Of a stretch of DNA of 64,000 nt, positions 17,006 through 25,203 are shown piece by piece. Within the stretch, counting starts at the first letter, position 1, and every line of letters begins with the position of its first letter. A program made the position numbers and the translations under genes. Origin of the DNA: Bradyrhizobium sp. S69 (lineage in GTDB: Bacteria > Pseudomonadota > Alphaproteobacteria > Rhizobiales > Xanthobacteraceae). Location of the stretch: NCBI RefSeq assembly GCF_009766005.1, contig NZ_LMUK01000046.1, positions 503,232 to 567,231 on the forward strand, written 5' to 3'. Under the pieces are notes generated by a model, which saw only the letters and a program-made list of their open reading frames with translations, did no database searches and was not told the origin of the DNA.

Positions 17006-18445
17006 CTATTCCGCCGCGACGTTTTGCGGCGATCGCCAGACCGCGGAAGCATAGAGATCGGTACTGAAATCCTCAGCGATTGATCCGTTGATGCGTTTTT
17101 CATGGGACGCGAGGTCAGCGAGGAACAGATCACGGCTGATCCGCGCCGCGATCGCCGGAATGTCGCGCTTGAAGCTTGGGATATCTCCGACCGGCAGGCC
17201 GAAACTGACGAACGCCGCAGGGTTGAAGACGTGGATATCTTTCAGATGAGGCGCGCTGCCGCGTCGCTTCTCCAGATACTCATGCCCCGATCCCAGATAG
17301 GGATAAGTTACCAAGGTCTCGTCGTGCTCGTGCTCCGGCGGCGTGAACCGGTCGCGCCAAAGCAGGATTTCACCAGCGAAGTCGCGCAGTTCCGGTTGCG
17401 AGGCAAGGTCGACGGAATAGCCGGTGCCGGCAATCACGAAATCAAACGCGAACTCACCCAGCGGCGTGCCGGCGACCAGCCTTGATCCCAAGGGCTTCGC
17501 CGAGCTCCACGGCGAGGCCAAATGCAAATGAAAATTGGGAAACTTTACCGCACGCGCGATCGCATCGGGCGGCGGCGTCGAGCCGGCGCGCCGGAAGCGA
17601 ATGGCCTGATGCCATCGCACCGCATCCGGCAGTGAACCGTAATTATCATAGGCGCCGGGATAGCCGCGTATCCGGATCACCGGTAGCGAAGCAAGGCCGT
17701 CGCGGCGGGCGAACAGGTGAACCTCACTCGCCCCGGTCTCCAGCGCAACCGCGGCGGCGTCGAAGGCCGATGCGGCGCTTCCGAGCACGGCGACAGACTT
17801 GCCGCGTAACGCCTCGAAATTGATGGCCTCCGATGTGTGAGCATAAAGGCTCTTCGGTAAATGGCGCACCAGCACATCAGGCACGGAGGGACCGCCATTG
17901 CCGGAAAATCCGGTTGCGAGAACGAGTTTGCGTGTGGTCTCGACCCTGGTTGTGCCGCCCTGCTCCAGATGAAGCCGAAGGTGATCGGCCGCAGGCTCAA
18001 CACGAACCAGCCGCGTGCCGTAGCGGACGGAAATGCCGGTCAGTTTACGGTACCATTCGAGATAGGCGGCCCACTCCAAACGTGGAATGCGATCGATCTC
18101 AACGTAGGCCGCCACGCCGTAACGTGCTTCATACCAGGCCTGAAAGCTCAGACCGGGCAACCCGAGTTCCGGGCCCGGCAGATTTTTCGGGGTGCGCAGC
18201 TTGTTCATCCGCGCGCTGGTCAACCATACGCCGGCTTCGGCGCTGTCTGTCGCGGCATCGATCACCGAAACCTTACCGATCCCGGCTCGCCGCAGCGCAA
18301 ACGCCAACGCGCTTCCGGATTGGGCGCCGCCGACCACCACCACATTATGATCGATCCCATCGCGGTCAGGTACCCAGTTTTCCGGATCGGGACCGATCAA
18401 GCGGAGGGCTTCGCGGGCAACGCTATCGGGATCGGACTGCGGCAT
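17006..18445 (-). CDS. FAD/NAD(P)-binding flavoprotein monooxygenase-like oxidoreductase
   Basis: A 479-residue two-dinucleotide-domain flavoprotein. The first Rossmann motif is VVVVGGAQSGSALA (about 35-48); a second, GKSVAVLGSAASAFDAA (about 205-221), should bind NAD(P)H; an ATGFSGNG block lies near 177-184. The layout resembles group B flavin monooxygenases, but I see no clear FxGxxxHxxxW fingerprint, so monooxygenase activity is not certain. The ATG at 18445 is chosen over a TTG at 18472. It is the first gene of the operon with the AtsK-like dioxygenase, 106 bases upstream of it. A role in pre- or post-processing of an organosulfur substrate, for example oxidation of the aldehyde released by the dioxygenase, is speculation. 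Confidence 0.75.
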   Translation of the reverse strand: MPQSDPDSVAREALRLIGPDPENWVPDRDGIDHNVVVVGGAQSGSALAFALRRAGIGKVSVIDAATDSAEAGVWLTSARMNKLRTPKNLPGPELGLPGLSFQAWYEARYGVAAYVEIDRIPRLEWAAYLEWYRKLTGISVRYGTRLVRVEPAADHLRLHLEQGGTTRVETTRKLVLATGFSGNGGPSVPDVLVRHLPKSLYAHTSEAINFEALRGKSVAVLGSAASAFDAAAVALETGASEVHLFARRDGLASLPVIRIRGYPGAYDNYGSLPDAVRWHQAIRFRRAGSTPPPDAIARAVKFPNFHLHLASPWSSAKPLGSRLVAGTPLGEFAFDFVIAGTGYSVDLASQPELRDFAGEILLWRDRFTPPEHEHDETLVTYPYLGSGHEYLEKRRGSAPHLKDIHVFNPAAFVSFGLPVGDIPSFKRDIPAIAARISRDLFLADLASHEKRINGSIAEDFSTDLYASAVWRSPQNVAAE

Positions 18446-18879
18446 GATGATCGACCTCACTATGGTCGGCAAATCGTAGAAGCGAACGCCAGACAGTCAA
18501 TGAAACGAAATCAGCTTTGTTTGCGCGGACGAACAATGATCGCATCGTCGCCGATGCCGGCCCTGAAATATTTGCAACGACAGTGACGCGGCGGCTTCCT
18601 CGCCGATCAGATTTCGGCGCGACCACATCGCATTTGACGCGAACACGCTCAACGAACCGCAACAATCCCCGGAAAACACGCCGCGAACCACGGACTCATC
18701 TCCGATTTGAGATCAACTCATGCGATTCATGCTCGCATCCGCTGCAACAACGTAAATTCATTTCATCGACATCATCGCGATCGGAAACGTAGAGTTCCGC
18801 TTCACACTCGCCTGGAAGACAGGCCGGCCGGTCGCTCCGGCCGCCAGAGCCAAACAACCGAGATTGACGGATATTGGAA
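18446..18879. promoter_or_regulatory. 434-base divergent intergenic region
   Basis: This separates the minus-strand FAD oxidoreductase operon from the plus-strand methyltransferase operon and should hold both promoters. It is AT-richer around 18700-18790. I found no convincing open frame, hairpin or recognised operator; short frames on both strands lack ribosome sites and family resemblance. Confidence 0.4.
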
Positions 18880-19734
18880 ATGCCACAGCCTGGCGAAACC
18901 ATCAGCCTTGAACAGGATACGCCCGAACTCGCCAACACCTACGAACGCGCAGGCATCGTTCAATTCCATCACGGCAAGTTCCTGATCGGACCGTTGGCGG
19001 TGAAGGCGGGAGAGCACGTTCTCGACATCGGCGCCGGAACCGGCCGGCTCGCTGAATTCGTCGCCAGCCTGGTTGGCTCGCAGGGCCGGGTCATCGGAAT
19101 TGATCCGCTGGAAAGCCGCATCGAAATTGCCCGGCTTCGGCAATCGAAAACACTGACGTTCGAGACCGGCCGCGCCGAGGATCTCTCCCGTTTTCGCGAC
19201 GGCCAGTTCGACGCGGTCTATCTCAACAGCGTATTCCACTGGATTGAGGAAAAGGATCGTACCTTGCGGGAGGTCCACCGTGTGCTCAAGCCCGGTGGCC
19301 GGCTCGGGCTCAATATCCAGGATCCCTCAAAACCTCACCAATCTCGCGTTTTGCTGCGCACCGCCATCGCGCAAGTCGGCCTCGGCGATCGGCATCGCGA
19401 GTCCAATCCGGTCCTCGGCGCGACCCACGAGCAATTGAAGGATCTGTTCACGACAGCCGGATTCGTCGATTACCGCAGCGACCTGCGGTCGCTGATCGAC
19501 GTGCACGCCGACGCCGATTCCCTGCTTAAATGGTCGGAATCGAGCGCCTTCGGCAACTTCCTTGACGGCTTCTCCAAATCGGAACGTGAACAGATTCGCA
19601 AGGCCTTCACCGGGCTGGTCGAGACCAAGCGCGCACCGGAAGGGCTGCGCCTGGAGCGCTATCTGCGCTTTGCGTTCGCGCGCAAAACTCCCTCCAACGT
19701 CGTACAGATCGCCACGCGCGAGTCCCTGACATGA
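18880..19734 (+). CDS. Class I SAM-dependent methyltransferase
   Basis: A 284-residue methyltransferase with the class I signatures: motif I HVLDIGAGTG (about 47-56), acidic strand-2 end GIDPLESR (about 76-83), FDAVYLNSVFHWIEE (motif IV region) and LKPGGRLGLNIQD (post-motif). The family includes ubiquinone, small-molecule and arsenite methyltransferases; the substrate is not evident. The ATG at 18880 is preferred over a TTG two codons upstream. Its stop overlaps the LLM monooxygenase start by four bases, so the two are coupled and followed by metQ. A methylated sulfur compound as substrate or product would fit the context but is inference. Confidence 0.82.
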   Translation: MPQPGETISLEQDTPELANTYERAGIVQFHHGKFLIGPLAVKAGEHVLDIGAGTGRLAEFVASLVGSQGRVIGIDPLESRIEIARLRQSKTLTFETGRAEDLSRFRDGQFDAVYLNSVFHWIEEKDRTLREVHRVLKPGGRLGLNIQDPSKPHQSRVLLRTAIAQVGLGDRHRESNPVLGATHEQLKDLFTTAGFVDYRSDLRSLIDVHADADSLLKWSESSAFGNFLDGFSKSEREQIRKAFTGLVETKRAPEGLRLERYLRFAFARKTPSNVVQIATRESLT

Positions 19735-21074
19735 GCGAACAACGGCAGCTTGCGCTGAACCTCTTCATCTATCCCGGCGGCCACCACGAAGCCGCGTGGC
19801 GCCACAAGGACTCCGCGGCGGATCGCATCCTTGATATCACCTACTACCAGGAACTCGCGCAGCGCGCGGAAGCCAACAAGTTCGACGCGATCTTCTTCGC
19901 CGACGGACCGGCACTTGCCGACAACGTCCGCTATGCGCAGCGATTTCGATTTGAGCCCATCACCTGGCTTGCGGCCATCGCGGCCGTAACCAGCCGCGTC
20001 GGATTGATCGCGACGGCGTCGACGACCTACACCGAACCCTACAATCTGGCGCGACTATTCGCCTCGCTCGATCATCTCAGCGCGGGCCGCGCCGGCTGGA
20101 ATATCGTCACGACCAGCACCGCGCAGGCAGCTCAGAATTTCGGCCTGCCCGAGCATCCTCCGCACAGCGAGCGATATGAGCGTGCTAGGGAGTTTCTCGA
20201 CGTCGTCACCAGACTGTGGGACAGCTGGGAGGATGACGCGCTCGTCAACGATCCGGTGTCCGGCGTTTTTGCCGACACCAGCAAAATCCACGCGATTAAT
20301 CACGTCGGAAAACATCTTCGCGTCCGCGGACCGTTGAATATCTCGCGGCCACCGCAAGGCCGCCCGGTCTATGTGCAAGCGGGCTCATCCGACGACGGGC
20401 GAGCGTTCGCAGCCCGTTTCGCCGAAGCCATCTTCACCGCGCACCAGACGCTTGCCAGCGCACAGGAATTCTACGCCGACATCAAACGGCAGGCCCGGGC
20501 CTTCGACCGCAGTCCGGACCAGATCAAGATCCTGCCCGGCATCAGCCCCTTTATCGCCAGCACGCAGGCAGAGGCGGACCGGCTACAGGATGAATTCAAC
20601 GAACTGATCCAGCCGGAATATTCATTGACCCAGCTTCGTCAGATGATCGGGTTGGATCTCTCCGGCTTCGACCTTGACGGTCCATTCCCGCGGCACCTGA
20701 TCGATACCGACAGCGCCCGCGGTGTCGCCAGCCGTTTCAAGCTCGTTGTCGATATCGTCGATCGCGAGCAGCCGACCATCCGGCAACTGGTGCAGCGACT
20801 TGCCGGCGCGCGCGGTCATTGGGTGATCGCCGGACCGCCGCAAAAGATCGCCGACAACATCCAGACCTGGTTCGAAAATGGGGCCGCCGACGGATTCAAC
20901 GTCATGCCGCCGTGGCTGCCGGGCGGATTTGACCTGTTCACCGAGCATGTCGTTCCGATCTTGCGTCAACGCGGGCTGTTCCGCGCCGAATACACCGGCA
21001 AGACGTTGCGCGAGCACTACGGCCTGAACCGGCCCGCAAGCGTGTTTGCTGACAGGATTCAAGCGACCGCATGA
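19731..21074 (+). CDS. LLM-class FMN-dependent monooxygenase (NtaA/SnaA/DszA type)
   Basis: A full-length 447-residue paralog of the enzyme at 4757-6097. Shared landmarks are FDAIFFAD near residue 46, T-A-S-T-T-Y-T-E-P-Y-N near 95-105, GRAGWNIVT (about 118-126), LWDSWEDDAL, ISRPPQGRPVYVQAGSS and GAADGFNVMP near the C-terminus. It should use FMNH2 delivered by a reductase. Four-base overlap with the methyltransferase gene and a MetQ gene 83 bases downstream place it in a methyltransferase-monooxygenase-binding protein operon. Confidence 0.9.
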   Translation: MSEQRQLALNLFIYPGGHHEAAWRHKDSAADRILDITYYQELAQRAEANKFDAIFFADGPALADNVRYAQRFRFEPITWLAAIAAVTSRVGLIATASTTYTEPYNLARLFASLDHLSAGRAGWNIVTTSTAQAAQNFGLPEHPPHSERYERAREFLDVVTRLWDSWEDDALVNDPVSGVFADTSKIHAINHVGKHLRVRGPLNISRPPQGRPVYVQAGSSDDGRAFAARFAEAIFTAHQTLASAQEFYADIKRQARAFDRSPDQIKILPGISPFIASTQAEADRLQDEFNELIQPEYSLTQLRQMIGLDLSGFDLDGPFPRHLIDTDSARGVASRFKLVVDIVDREQPTIRQLVQRLAGARGHWVIAGPPQKIADNIQTWFENGAADGFNVMPPWLPGGFDLFTEHVVPILRQRGLFRAEYTGKTLREHYGLNRPASVFADRIQATA

Positions 21075-21157
21075 TCGTTTGACCCCTGCCGCATTCTCGC
21101 TATCCGCCGCATGACGCCGGCGACGCAAAATCCGAATAACAGCAACCCGAGATAAAG

Positions 21158-21973
21158 ATGAAACACAGATGGTCGCTGCTTTCCGCAGCCCTGATCCTGT
21201 CCGCACTGATCACTGGACAATCCTTTTCACAGCAGGTCTCCAAAGCCCAGATCAAAATCGGCTTCGTGCCAGGTCCCTACATCGACGAGTTCAAGGCGGG
21301 AGTTGAGCCGGAACTCAGGAAGAAGGGCTACAGCATTCGATATTTCGAATTCAGCACCGGCCTGGAAGCCAATTCCGCCGTGTTCCGCGACGACATCGAC
21401 GCCAATGTCATGCAGCACCCGGTATTCCTGAAATCTTACAACGACCGCAACAACACCGATCTTGCGGGCATCGTCGACGTGCCCACCCCTCCGATGGGGC
21501 TCTATTCGAAGAAACATCCACGCAACACCCCCGTAAAGGCCGGGATGACGGTCGCGGTGCCCAACGATCCCGTCAATCTGCAGCGTGCCCTCTGGATCTT
21601 GCGCGACCTCGGCTGGATCGAAATCAAGGACAACAATCCGGTCGACGTCACCGAACTTGACGTCATCAGGAACCCCAGCGGGATCAAACTGGTGCCACTT
21701 GAGAATGCCCAGGGTCCGCGCGCGCTCGATGACGTCGACTTTGTCGCCATTCAAGGCAATTTCGCGATTTACAGCGGCCTGAAACTAACGGACGCGCTGG
21801 CGCTGGAAAAGATGACAAGCCCCTATCGCAACGTTGTGGCGGTACGGCAGGGCAATAGCGAAAAGCCGTGGGCAAAGGATATCGTCGTTGCCTATAAATC
21901 AGACACGTTCAGATCGGCGATCCGGTCGAACAACTTCTACGACGGGTTTGCACTGCCGGATTACTTCAACTGA
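21158..21973 (+). CDS. metQ: MetQ/NlpA-family methionine-type substrate-binding protein
   Basis: A 271-residue NlpA-family binding protein. Signal sequence M-K-H-R-W then a hydrophobic run to about residue 24 (Q-S-F-S-Q-Q); there is no cysteine lipobox, so it should be soluble in the periplasm rather than a lipoprotein like E. coli MetQ. Mature motifs are KIGFVPGPYIDEFK (about 33-46), a D-D-I-D-A-N-V-M-Q-H-P segment in the usual N-A-x-x-F-Q-H position, and V-P-N-D-P-V-N-L-Q-R-A-L. It has no MetN or MetI beside it; the only pair in the window is at 655-2431 on the other strand. They may form one importer, or this protein may serve another MetNI. Confidence 0.87.
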   Translation: MKHRWSLLSAALILSALITGQSFSQQVSKAQIKIGFVPGPYIDEFKAGVEPELRKKGYSIRYFEFSTGLEANSAVFRDDIDANVMQHPVFLKSYNDRNNTDLAGIVDVPTPPMGLYSKKHPRNTPVKAGMTVAVPNDPVNLQRALWILRDLGWIEIKDNNPVDVTELDVIRNPSGIKLVPLENAQGPRALDDVDFVAIQGNFAIYSGLKLTDALALEKMTSPYRNVVAVRQGNSEKPWAKDIVVAYKSDTFRSAIRSNNFYDGFALPDYFN

Positions 21974-22059
21974 GCCGACTGGCGGAAAGACGACCGCGCT
22001 GCCCGAAAAAAGAGGCGTAGAGAGCCCGTCTGCGCCCCTTCTTCGTCTTCTTGTTTACT

Positions 22060-22081
22060 CTTAACAGCTCCTTAACAGCTC
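22060..22081. repeat. Tandem 11-bp direct repeat in the intergenic region
   Basis: CTTAACAGCTC occurs twice in direct succession (22060-22070, 22071-22081), one helical turn apart, about 130 bases before the small gene at 22214. It may be a pair of regulator half-sites or a slippage product. Confidence 0.6.
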
Positions 22082-22213
22082 GCATTCCGCACGAACGCGG
22101 AGCTGATGGATACCAGAAATAGTACAATCTCTCCGGCTGCTTCCGTATGTATTTGTCGATGGCCCGTTTTGAGGTAGCTTTGCGTCCGTAGACCTCGGCC
22201 AGGACATGAATCG

Positions 22214-22624
22214 ATGTTTCAACTTCTTTGGCGACCTCGTACGTACAAGCGGACCAGCCAGGGCAATCGCGACTTCAGGGCACGCTCAAGCGACCGCGAC
22301 GCCGGCACCGATCGGTCGCGCGTCAACTCGATTCTGGAAGCGATCGAAAATGCTTTGCGCGCGACCGAGCAGGAGCGATCAGGCCTTGATCGACGGGTCG
22401 AGGATGCTCTGGCGCGCGCCGCCGTTACCATAGGCAACGGAACCGACGAATACCTGGAACGCGACGCCCTCGATAGTCATCATCAAGACTTGTTCGGCAC
22501 CGAAATTTCCAACGGTCAACGTCGCCTCAAAGAGCTCGCCACCACGCTCACACACTTCAAATTTTTAAAGGCAGCGGTGTTGAGCAGATTCCCTGACCTA
22601 AATCCGCCCTCGCCGAAAAACTAG
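22214..22624 (+). CDS. Hypothetical protein, small and probably helical
   Basis: A 136-residue protein I do not recognise. It starts at ATG 22214 (M-F-Q-L-L-W-R) and has a basic, Arg/Asp-rich N-terminal third and a long amphipathic section (about 36-75) with heptad-like spacing of Leu, Ile and Ala that could form a coiled coil. No signal peptide or membrane span is visible. It stands alone between metQ and a convergent AraC-type gene, with an overlapping out-of-frame reading at 22206 that I reject. The hydrophobic/polar periodicity supports a real protein, but expression is unproven. Confidence 0.6.
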   Translation: MFQLLWRPRTYKRTSQGNRDFRARSSDRDAGTDRSRVNSILEAIENALRATEQERSGLDRRVEDALARAAVTIGNGTDEYLERDALDSHHQDLFGTEISNGQRRLKELATTLTHFKFLKAAVLSRFPDLNPPSPKN

Positions 22625-22720
22625 ACCTGCGACAGTTACTGCGATCGTTACGCGCGGATGGGCTGTCGGGCGCGCTTTGGGTCGCAGCCACGGCCAGCCC
22701 TGCTCCAAGCGATCACGGCT

Positions 22721-23665
22721 TCACCGTCTGCGTAGCTCCGACGGGCTATGTCCGAACTTTCTCCGGAACACGGTGCTGAAATGCGAAGAACTGCGAAATC
22801 CGAACCGATACGCCAGTTCAGTCACTGACAACGAGCGCAACTCAGGGCAAATCAGCGCGTCATGGCAGCGCAACAGCCGTCGATCCAAAATCCACTCGGA
22901 GACGGATAAGTCCGTGAGCCTGAAAAGATAATGCAAATGCCTTAGCGAGACACCGTTGCTCCTCGCGATTTTTTCCAGCGAAAGGTCTGGATCGGCGAGA
23001 TGCTCCTCGATCCAGGCTTTTACAGAACGAAGGCGAGCTTTCTGCGCCGTCGCATCTTCCGAAAAGTCATCCTTGTCACCCATATCCAATGCGAGCGCCA
23101 GGACGTCCATCAGTTCGTCACCCAGCCGGGTTCTCACGGTCTCTTCCAAGGAGGAGCCCTCCGAGGCAAGCATCGCGCAGAATTCAGCGGCAATCCGACC
23201 GAGACCGCGCCCTGTTGCTATGGTCACGGCGACCGGAATCCCGCTTTCGTTAAACCGCGACGAAAATTCCTCGCGCGGTATCTCCAAATAGAGTGACCGG
23301 ACCCTGCCCACGCACTCCAGATCATAGGCTTCGGAAGCCGAGAAAATCGCGCCTACCCCCGGATTTGAGAGCAGCGTCTGGCCTGCCTGGAGGATGTTGA
23401 CTTTTCCCTGCTGGACAAACTCGACGTAGTAGCAATCCTTGTCGAGCTTCGCGATATGCCGCTCGCGTCGCGTTATCCGCTGCTCCGACACCAAGACGTC
23501 CGTCATCGTGACGGAGCCGAACCGCGCTTCGCGGATGAAGCCCTGATAGTCGGAACGCTTTTCGGCATTCACGTCGACATGGACATAGACGTCGCAAATG
23601 GCGCCTTGCCAGGCTGCATAACGCTTGGAAGGCTCCAGATCCTCCGTCGTGAACACCAGTTCCAT
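22721..23665 (-). CDS. AraC/XylS-family transcriptional regulator
   Basis: A 314-residue regulator. The N-terminal 200 residues match the AraC-binding-like (FeaR/OruR-type) sensor domain, including Y-Y-V-E-F-V-Q-Q-G near 80. The C-terminal 100 residues hold two helix-turn-helix units: LSLEKIARSNGVSLRHLHYLF and the second helix pair, where S-V-T-E-L-A-Y-R-F-G-F-R-S-S-S-H-F-S fits the family signature, ending F-G-H-S-P-S-E-L-R. I use the ATG at 23665; a TTG at 23710 would add 15 residues. It is divergent from the acyl-CoA synthetase remnant at 23940, which may have been its original target. Confidence 0.9.
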   Translation of the reverse strand: MELVFTTEDLEPSKRYAAWQGAICDVYVHVDVNAEKRSDYQGFIREARFGSVTMTDVLVSEQRITRRERHIAKLDKDCYYVEFVQQGKVNILQAGQTLLSNPGVGAIFSASEAYDLECVGRVRSLYLEIPREEFSSRFNESGIPVAVTIATGRGLGRIAAEFCAMLASEGSSLEETVRTRLGDELMDVLALALDMGDKDDFSEDATAQKARLRSVKAWIEEHLADPDLSLEKIARSNGVSLRHLHYLFRLTDLSVSEWILDRRLLRCHDALICPELRSLSVTELAYRFGFRSSSHFSTVFRRKFGHSPSELRRR

Positions 23666-23939
23666 CAATTGCCCTTGCCCGCAGGTTCGAGACCCTTGTG
23701 CATCGCACAAAATGCCGAACGACGCGATTCTAGATGTACATCCGCGCTCCGCAAGCTAACTTTGCGCGCCAGGGCAAAACCTTTGCGCTCCAGAGCAAGC
23801 GTTGTCTGGGGCACTGCGCTAAGCAAAAGCAAAAACGGTTCACACATGGGAGGAAGCATTGCGCGCGCCGCTGCGGCACAGGTGGCCACGAAGTGCCGAT
23901 CCAGGGACTGCGGGAATCCGTGCCGGTCTGCCTTCACCA

Positions 23940-24179
23940 GTGACAACGGGGTTCACGAGACCCATCAAAACCATCGCCGATATCGAGGCGGTGCAGCAAC
24001 TGCCGCGCGGCTCTCTCGTGCCCGCACGCAAAATCCATCATCTCTTCGATGCTACCACGCGATTGCATCCCGAGAGGTCAGCGCCGCCGGTTTTGACGAA
24101 GAACTTCTGGAAACCCGGCGAAATCCGCTTCACGCATCGTGGATGGCTTGTGGAGATGTCCCGAGCGGTGAACCTATGA
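23940..24179 (+). pseudogene. 5' stump of an acyl-CoA synthetase (AMP-forming) gene
   Basis: From a GTG at 23940 the frame reads M-T-T-G-F-T-R-P-I-K-T-I-A-D-I-E, a start typical of fatty-acyl-CoA synthases in this bacterial group, continues through an L-H-P-E-R-S-A-like segment, and ends at F-T-H-R-G-W-L-V-E-M-S-R-A-V-N-L, where these enzymes normally read on into the AMP-binding domain. It stops at TGA 24177-24179, only ten bases before the sugar permease gene. A functional enzyme has 500-700 residues; only 79 are left, so I call it a truncated remnant. The resemblance is from memory of the family, not an alignment. Confidence 0.5.
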
Positions 24180-24189
24180 GGGCAAGACG

Positions 24190-25161
24190 ATGAAGCGCTT
24201 TCGGCTCAATCAACAGGAAATCGTGTTCGCGGTTTTCGCGGCGCTGTTTCTGGTATTTTCGATTCTGCTCAAAGGCTTTCTCACCGCCGACAACATGCTG
24301 ACGCTGCTGCAGAACGTGGCAGTCCTCGGCATCCTTGGCCTGGCAATGGCGATCGTGGTGATCGGCCGGGGGATCGATCTCTCGCTGATAGCAACGCTCG
24401 CGGTTCCGGCCGGCCTCGTGCTGCAAATGGTGCAGAACGGCCACTCGTTGCCTGCGTCCTTGTTGGCCGCCTCCCTCTTGTCGATAGCGATCGGCCTCGT
24501 CAATGGATGGCTCATTGCCTATGCGGAAGTCCCCCCGTTGTTTGCAACGCTCGCCAGCGGCTTGTTTGTTGCAGGGCTTGGTCAGGCAGCGCTGTTCCAG
24601 CTCGACGTCGTTCAATGGAGCGATGGCATGGCCGGGTTCGAGCGGCTTGGGCAAGGCAGCATCCTCGGTATTCCGACGTCGATCGTGATGTTTGCGATTG
24701 CCTGCGTCGTGGTGTTCATCCTGCTGCGGTTCACCCGCTGGGGCGCCTACATCTATGCCGTCGGTGACAATCCGTTCGCAGCGCGCGTCACCGGCATTCC
24801 GTCCAGACCCATCATTGTGCTCCAATATGTCCTGGCAGCGCTGATCGGCTGCTTTGCCGGCCTCGTGATGGCGGCATCGGTCAACTCGATGCCGACCCGG
24901 ATCTTCAATTCGACGCTGATCTACGATGTCATCCTCGTCGTGGTGCTGGGTGGCATCGGTCTGTCGGGCGGACGAGGCGGCGTCGTGAACGTCATCATCG
25001 GCACGCTGCTGATCGGAACAATGTTGAACGGGATGACCATCCTGGACGTACCTTATGCCGGTCAGAACCTGATCAAGGGAATCGTCCTGTTGATCGCGGT
25101 CATCACGGACACGTTCTTGAATCCACGAAATGAGGAAACGGCCCAACAAGGCGACATCTAA
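24190..25161 (+). CDS. RbsC-type sugar ABC transporter permease
   Basis: A 323-residue permease of the ribose/xylose/arabinose (BPD_transp_2) family with about eight to ten hydrophobic segments. The family marker near residue 60 reads VVIGRGIDLSLIA, a variant of the usual T-G-G-I-D-L-S-V-G, and the later V-L-G-G-I-G-L-S-G-G-R-G motif (about 253-264) is intact. GAGGGCAAG precedes the ATG. It opens a five-gene operon: permease, binding protein, permease-propeller fusion, free propeller, ATPase. With the permease domain of the fusion it probably forms a heterodimeric channel (inference). Confidence 0.9.
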   Translation: MKRFRLNQQEIVFAVFAALFLVFSILLKGFLTADNMLTLLQNVAVLGILGLAMAIVVIGRGIDLSLIATLAVPAGLVLQMVQNGHSLPASLLAASLLSIAIGLVNGWLIAYAEVPPLFATLASGLFVAGLGQAALFQLDVVQWSDGMAGFERLGQGSILGIPTSIVMFAIACVVVFILLRFTRWGAYIYAVGDNPFAARVTGIPSRPIIVLQYVLAALIGCFAGLVMAASVNSMPTRIFNSTLIYDVILVVVLGGIGLSGGRGGVVNVIIGTLLIGTMLNGMTILDVPYAGQNLIKGIVLLIAVITDTFLNPRNEETAQQGDI

Positions 25162-25203
25162 TCTGCCCAAACATCGAAAAAAACATCAACCAAGGAGGAA
25201 ACA

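Noticed and set aside
23456..24193. Plus-strand frame of 245 codons crossing the AraC start region
   Set aside because: It overlaps the AraC gene antisense and then reads out of frame with the acyl-CoA synthetase-like segment. No family resemblance or ribosome site.
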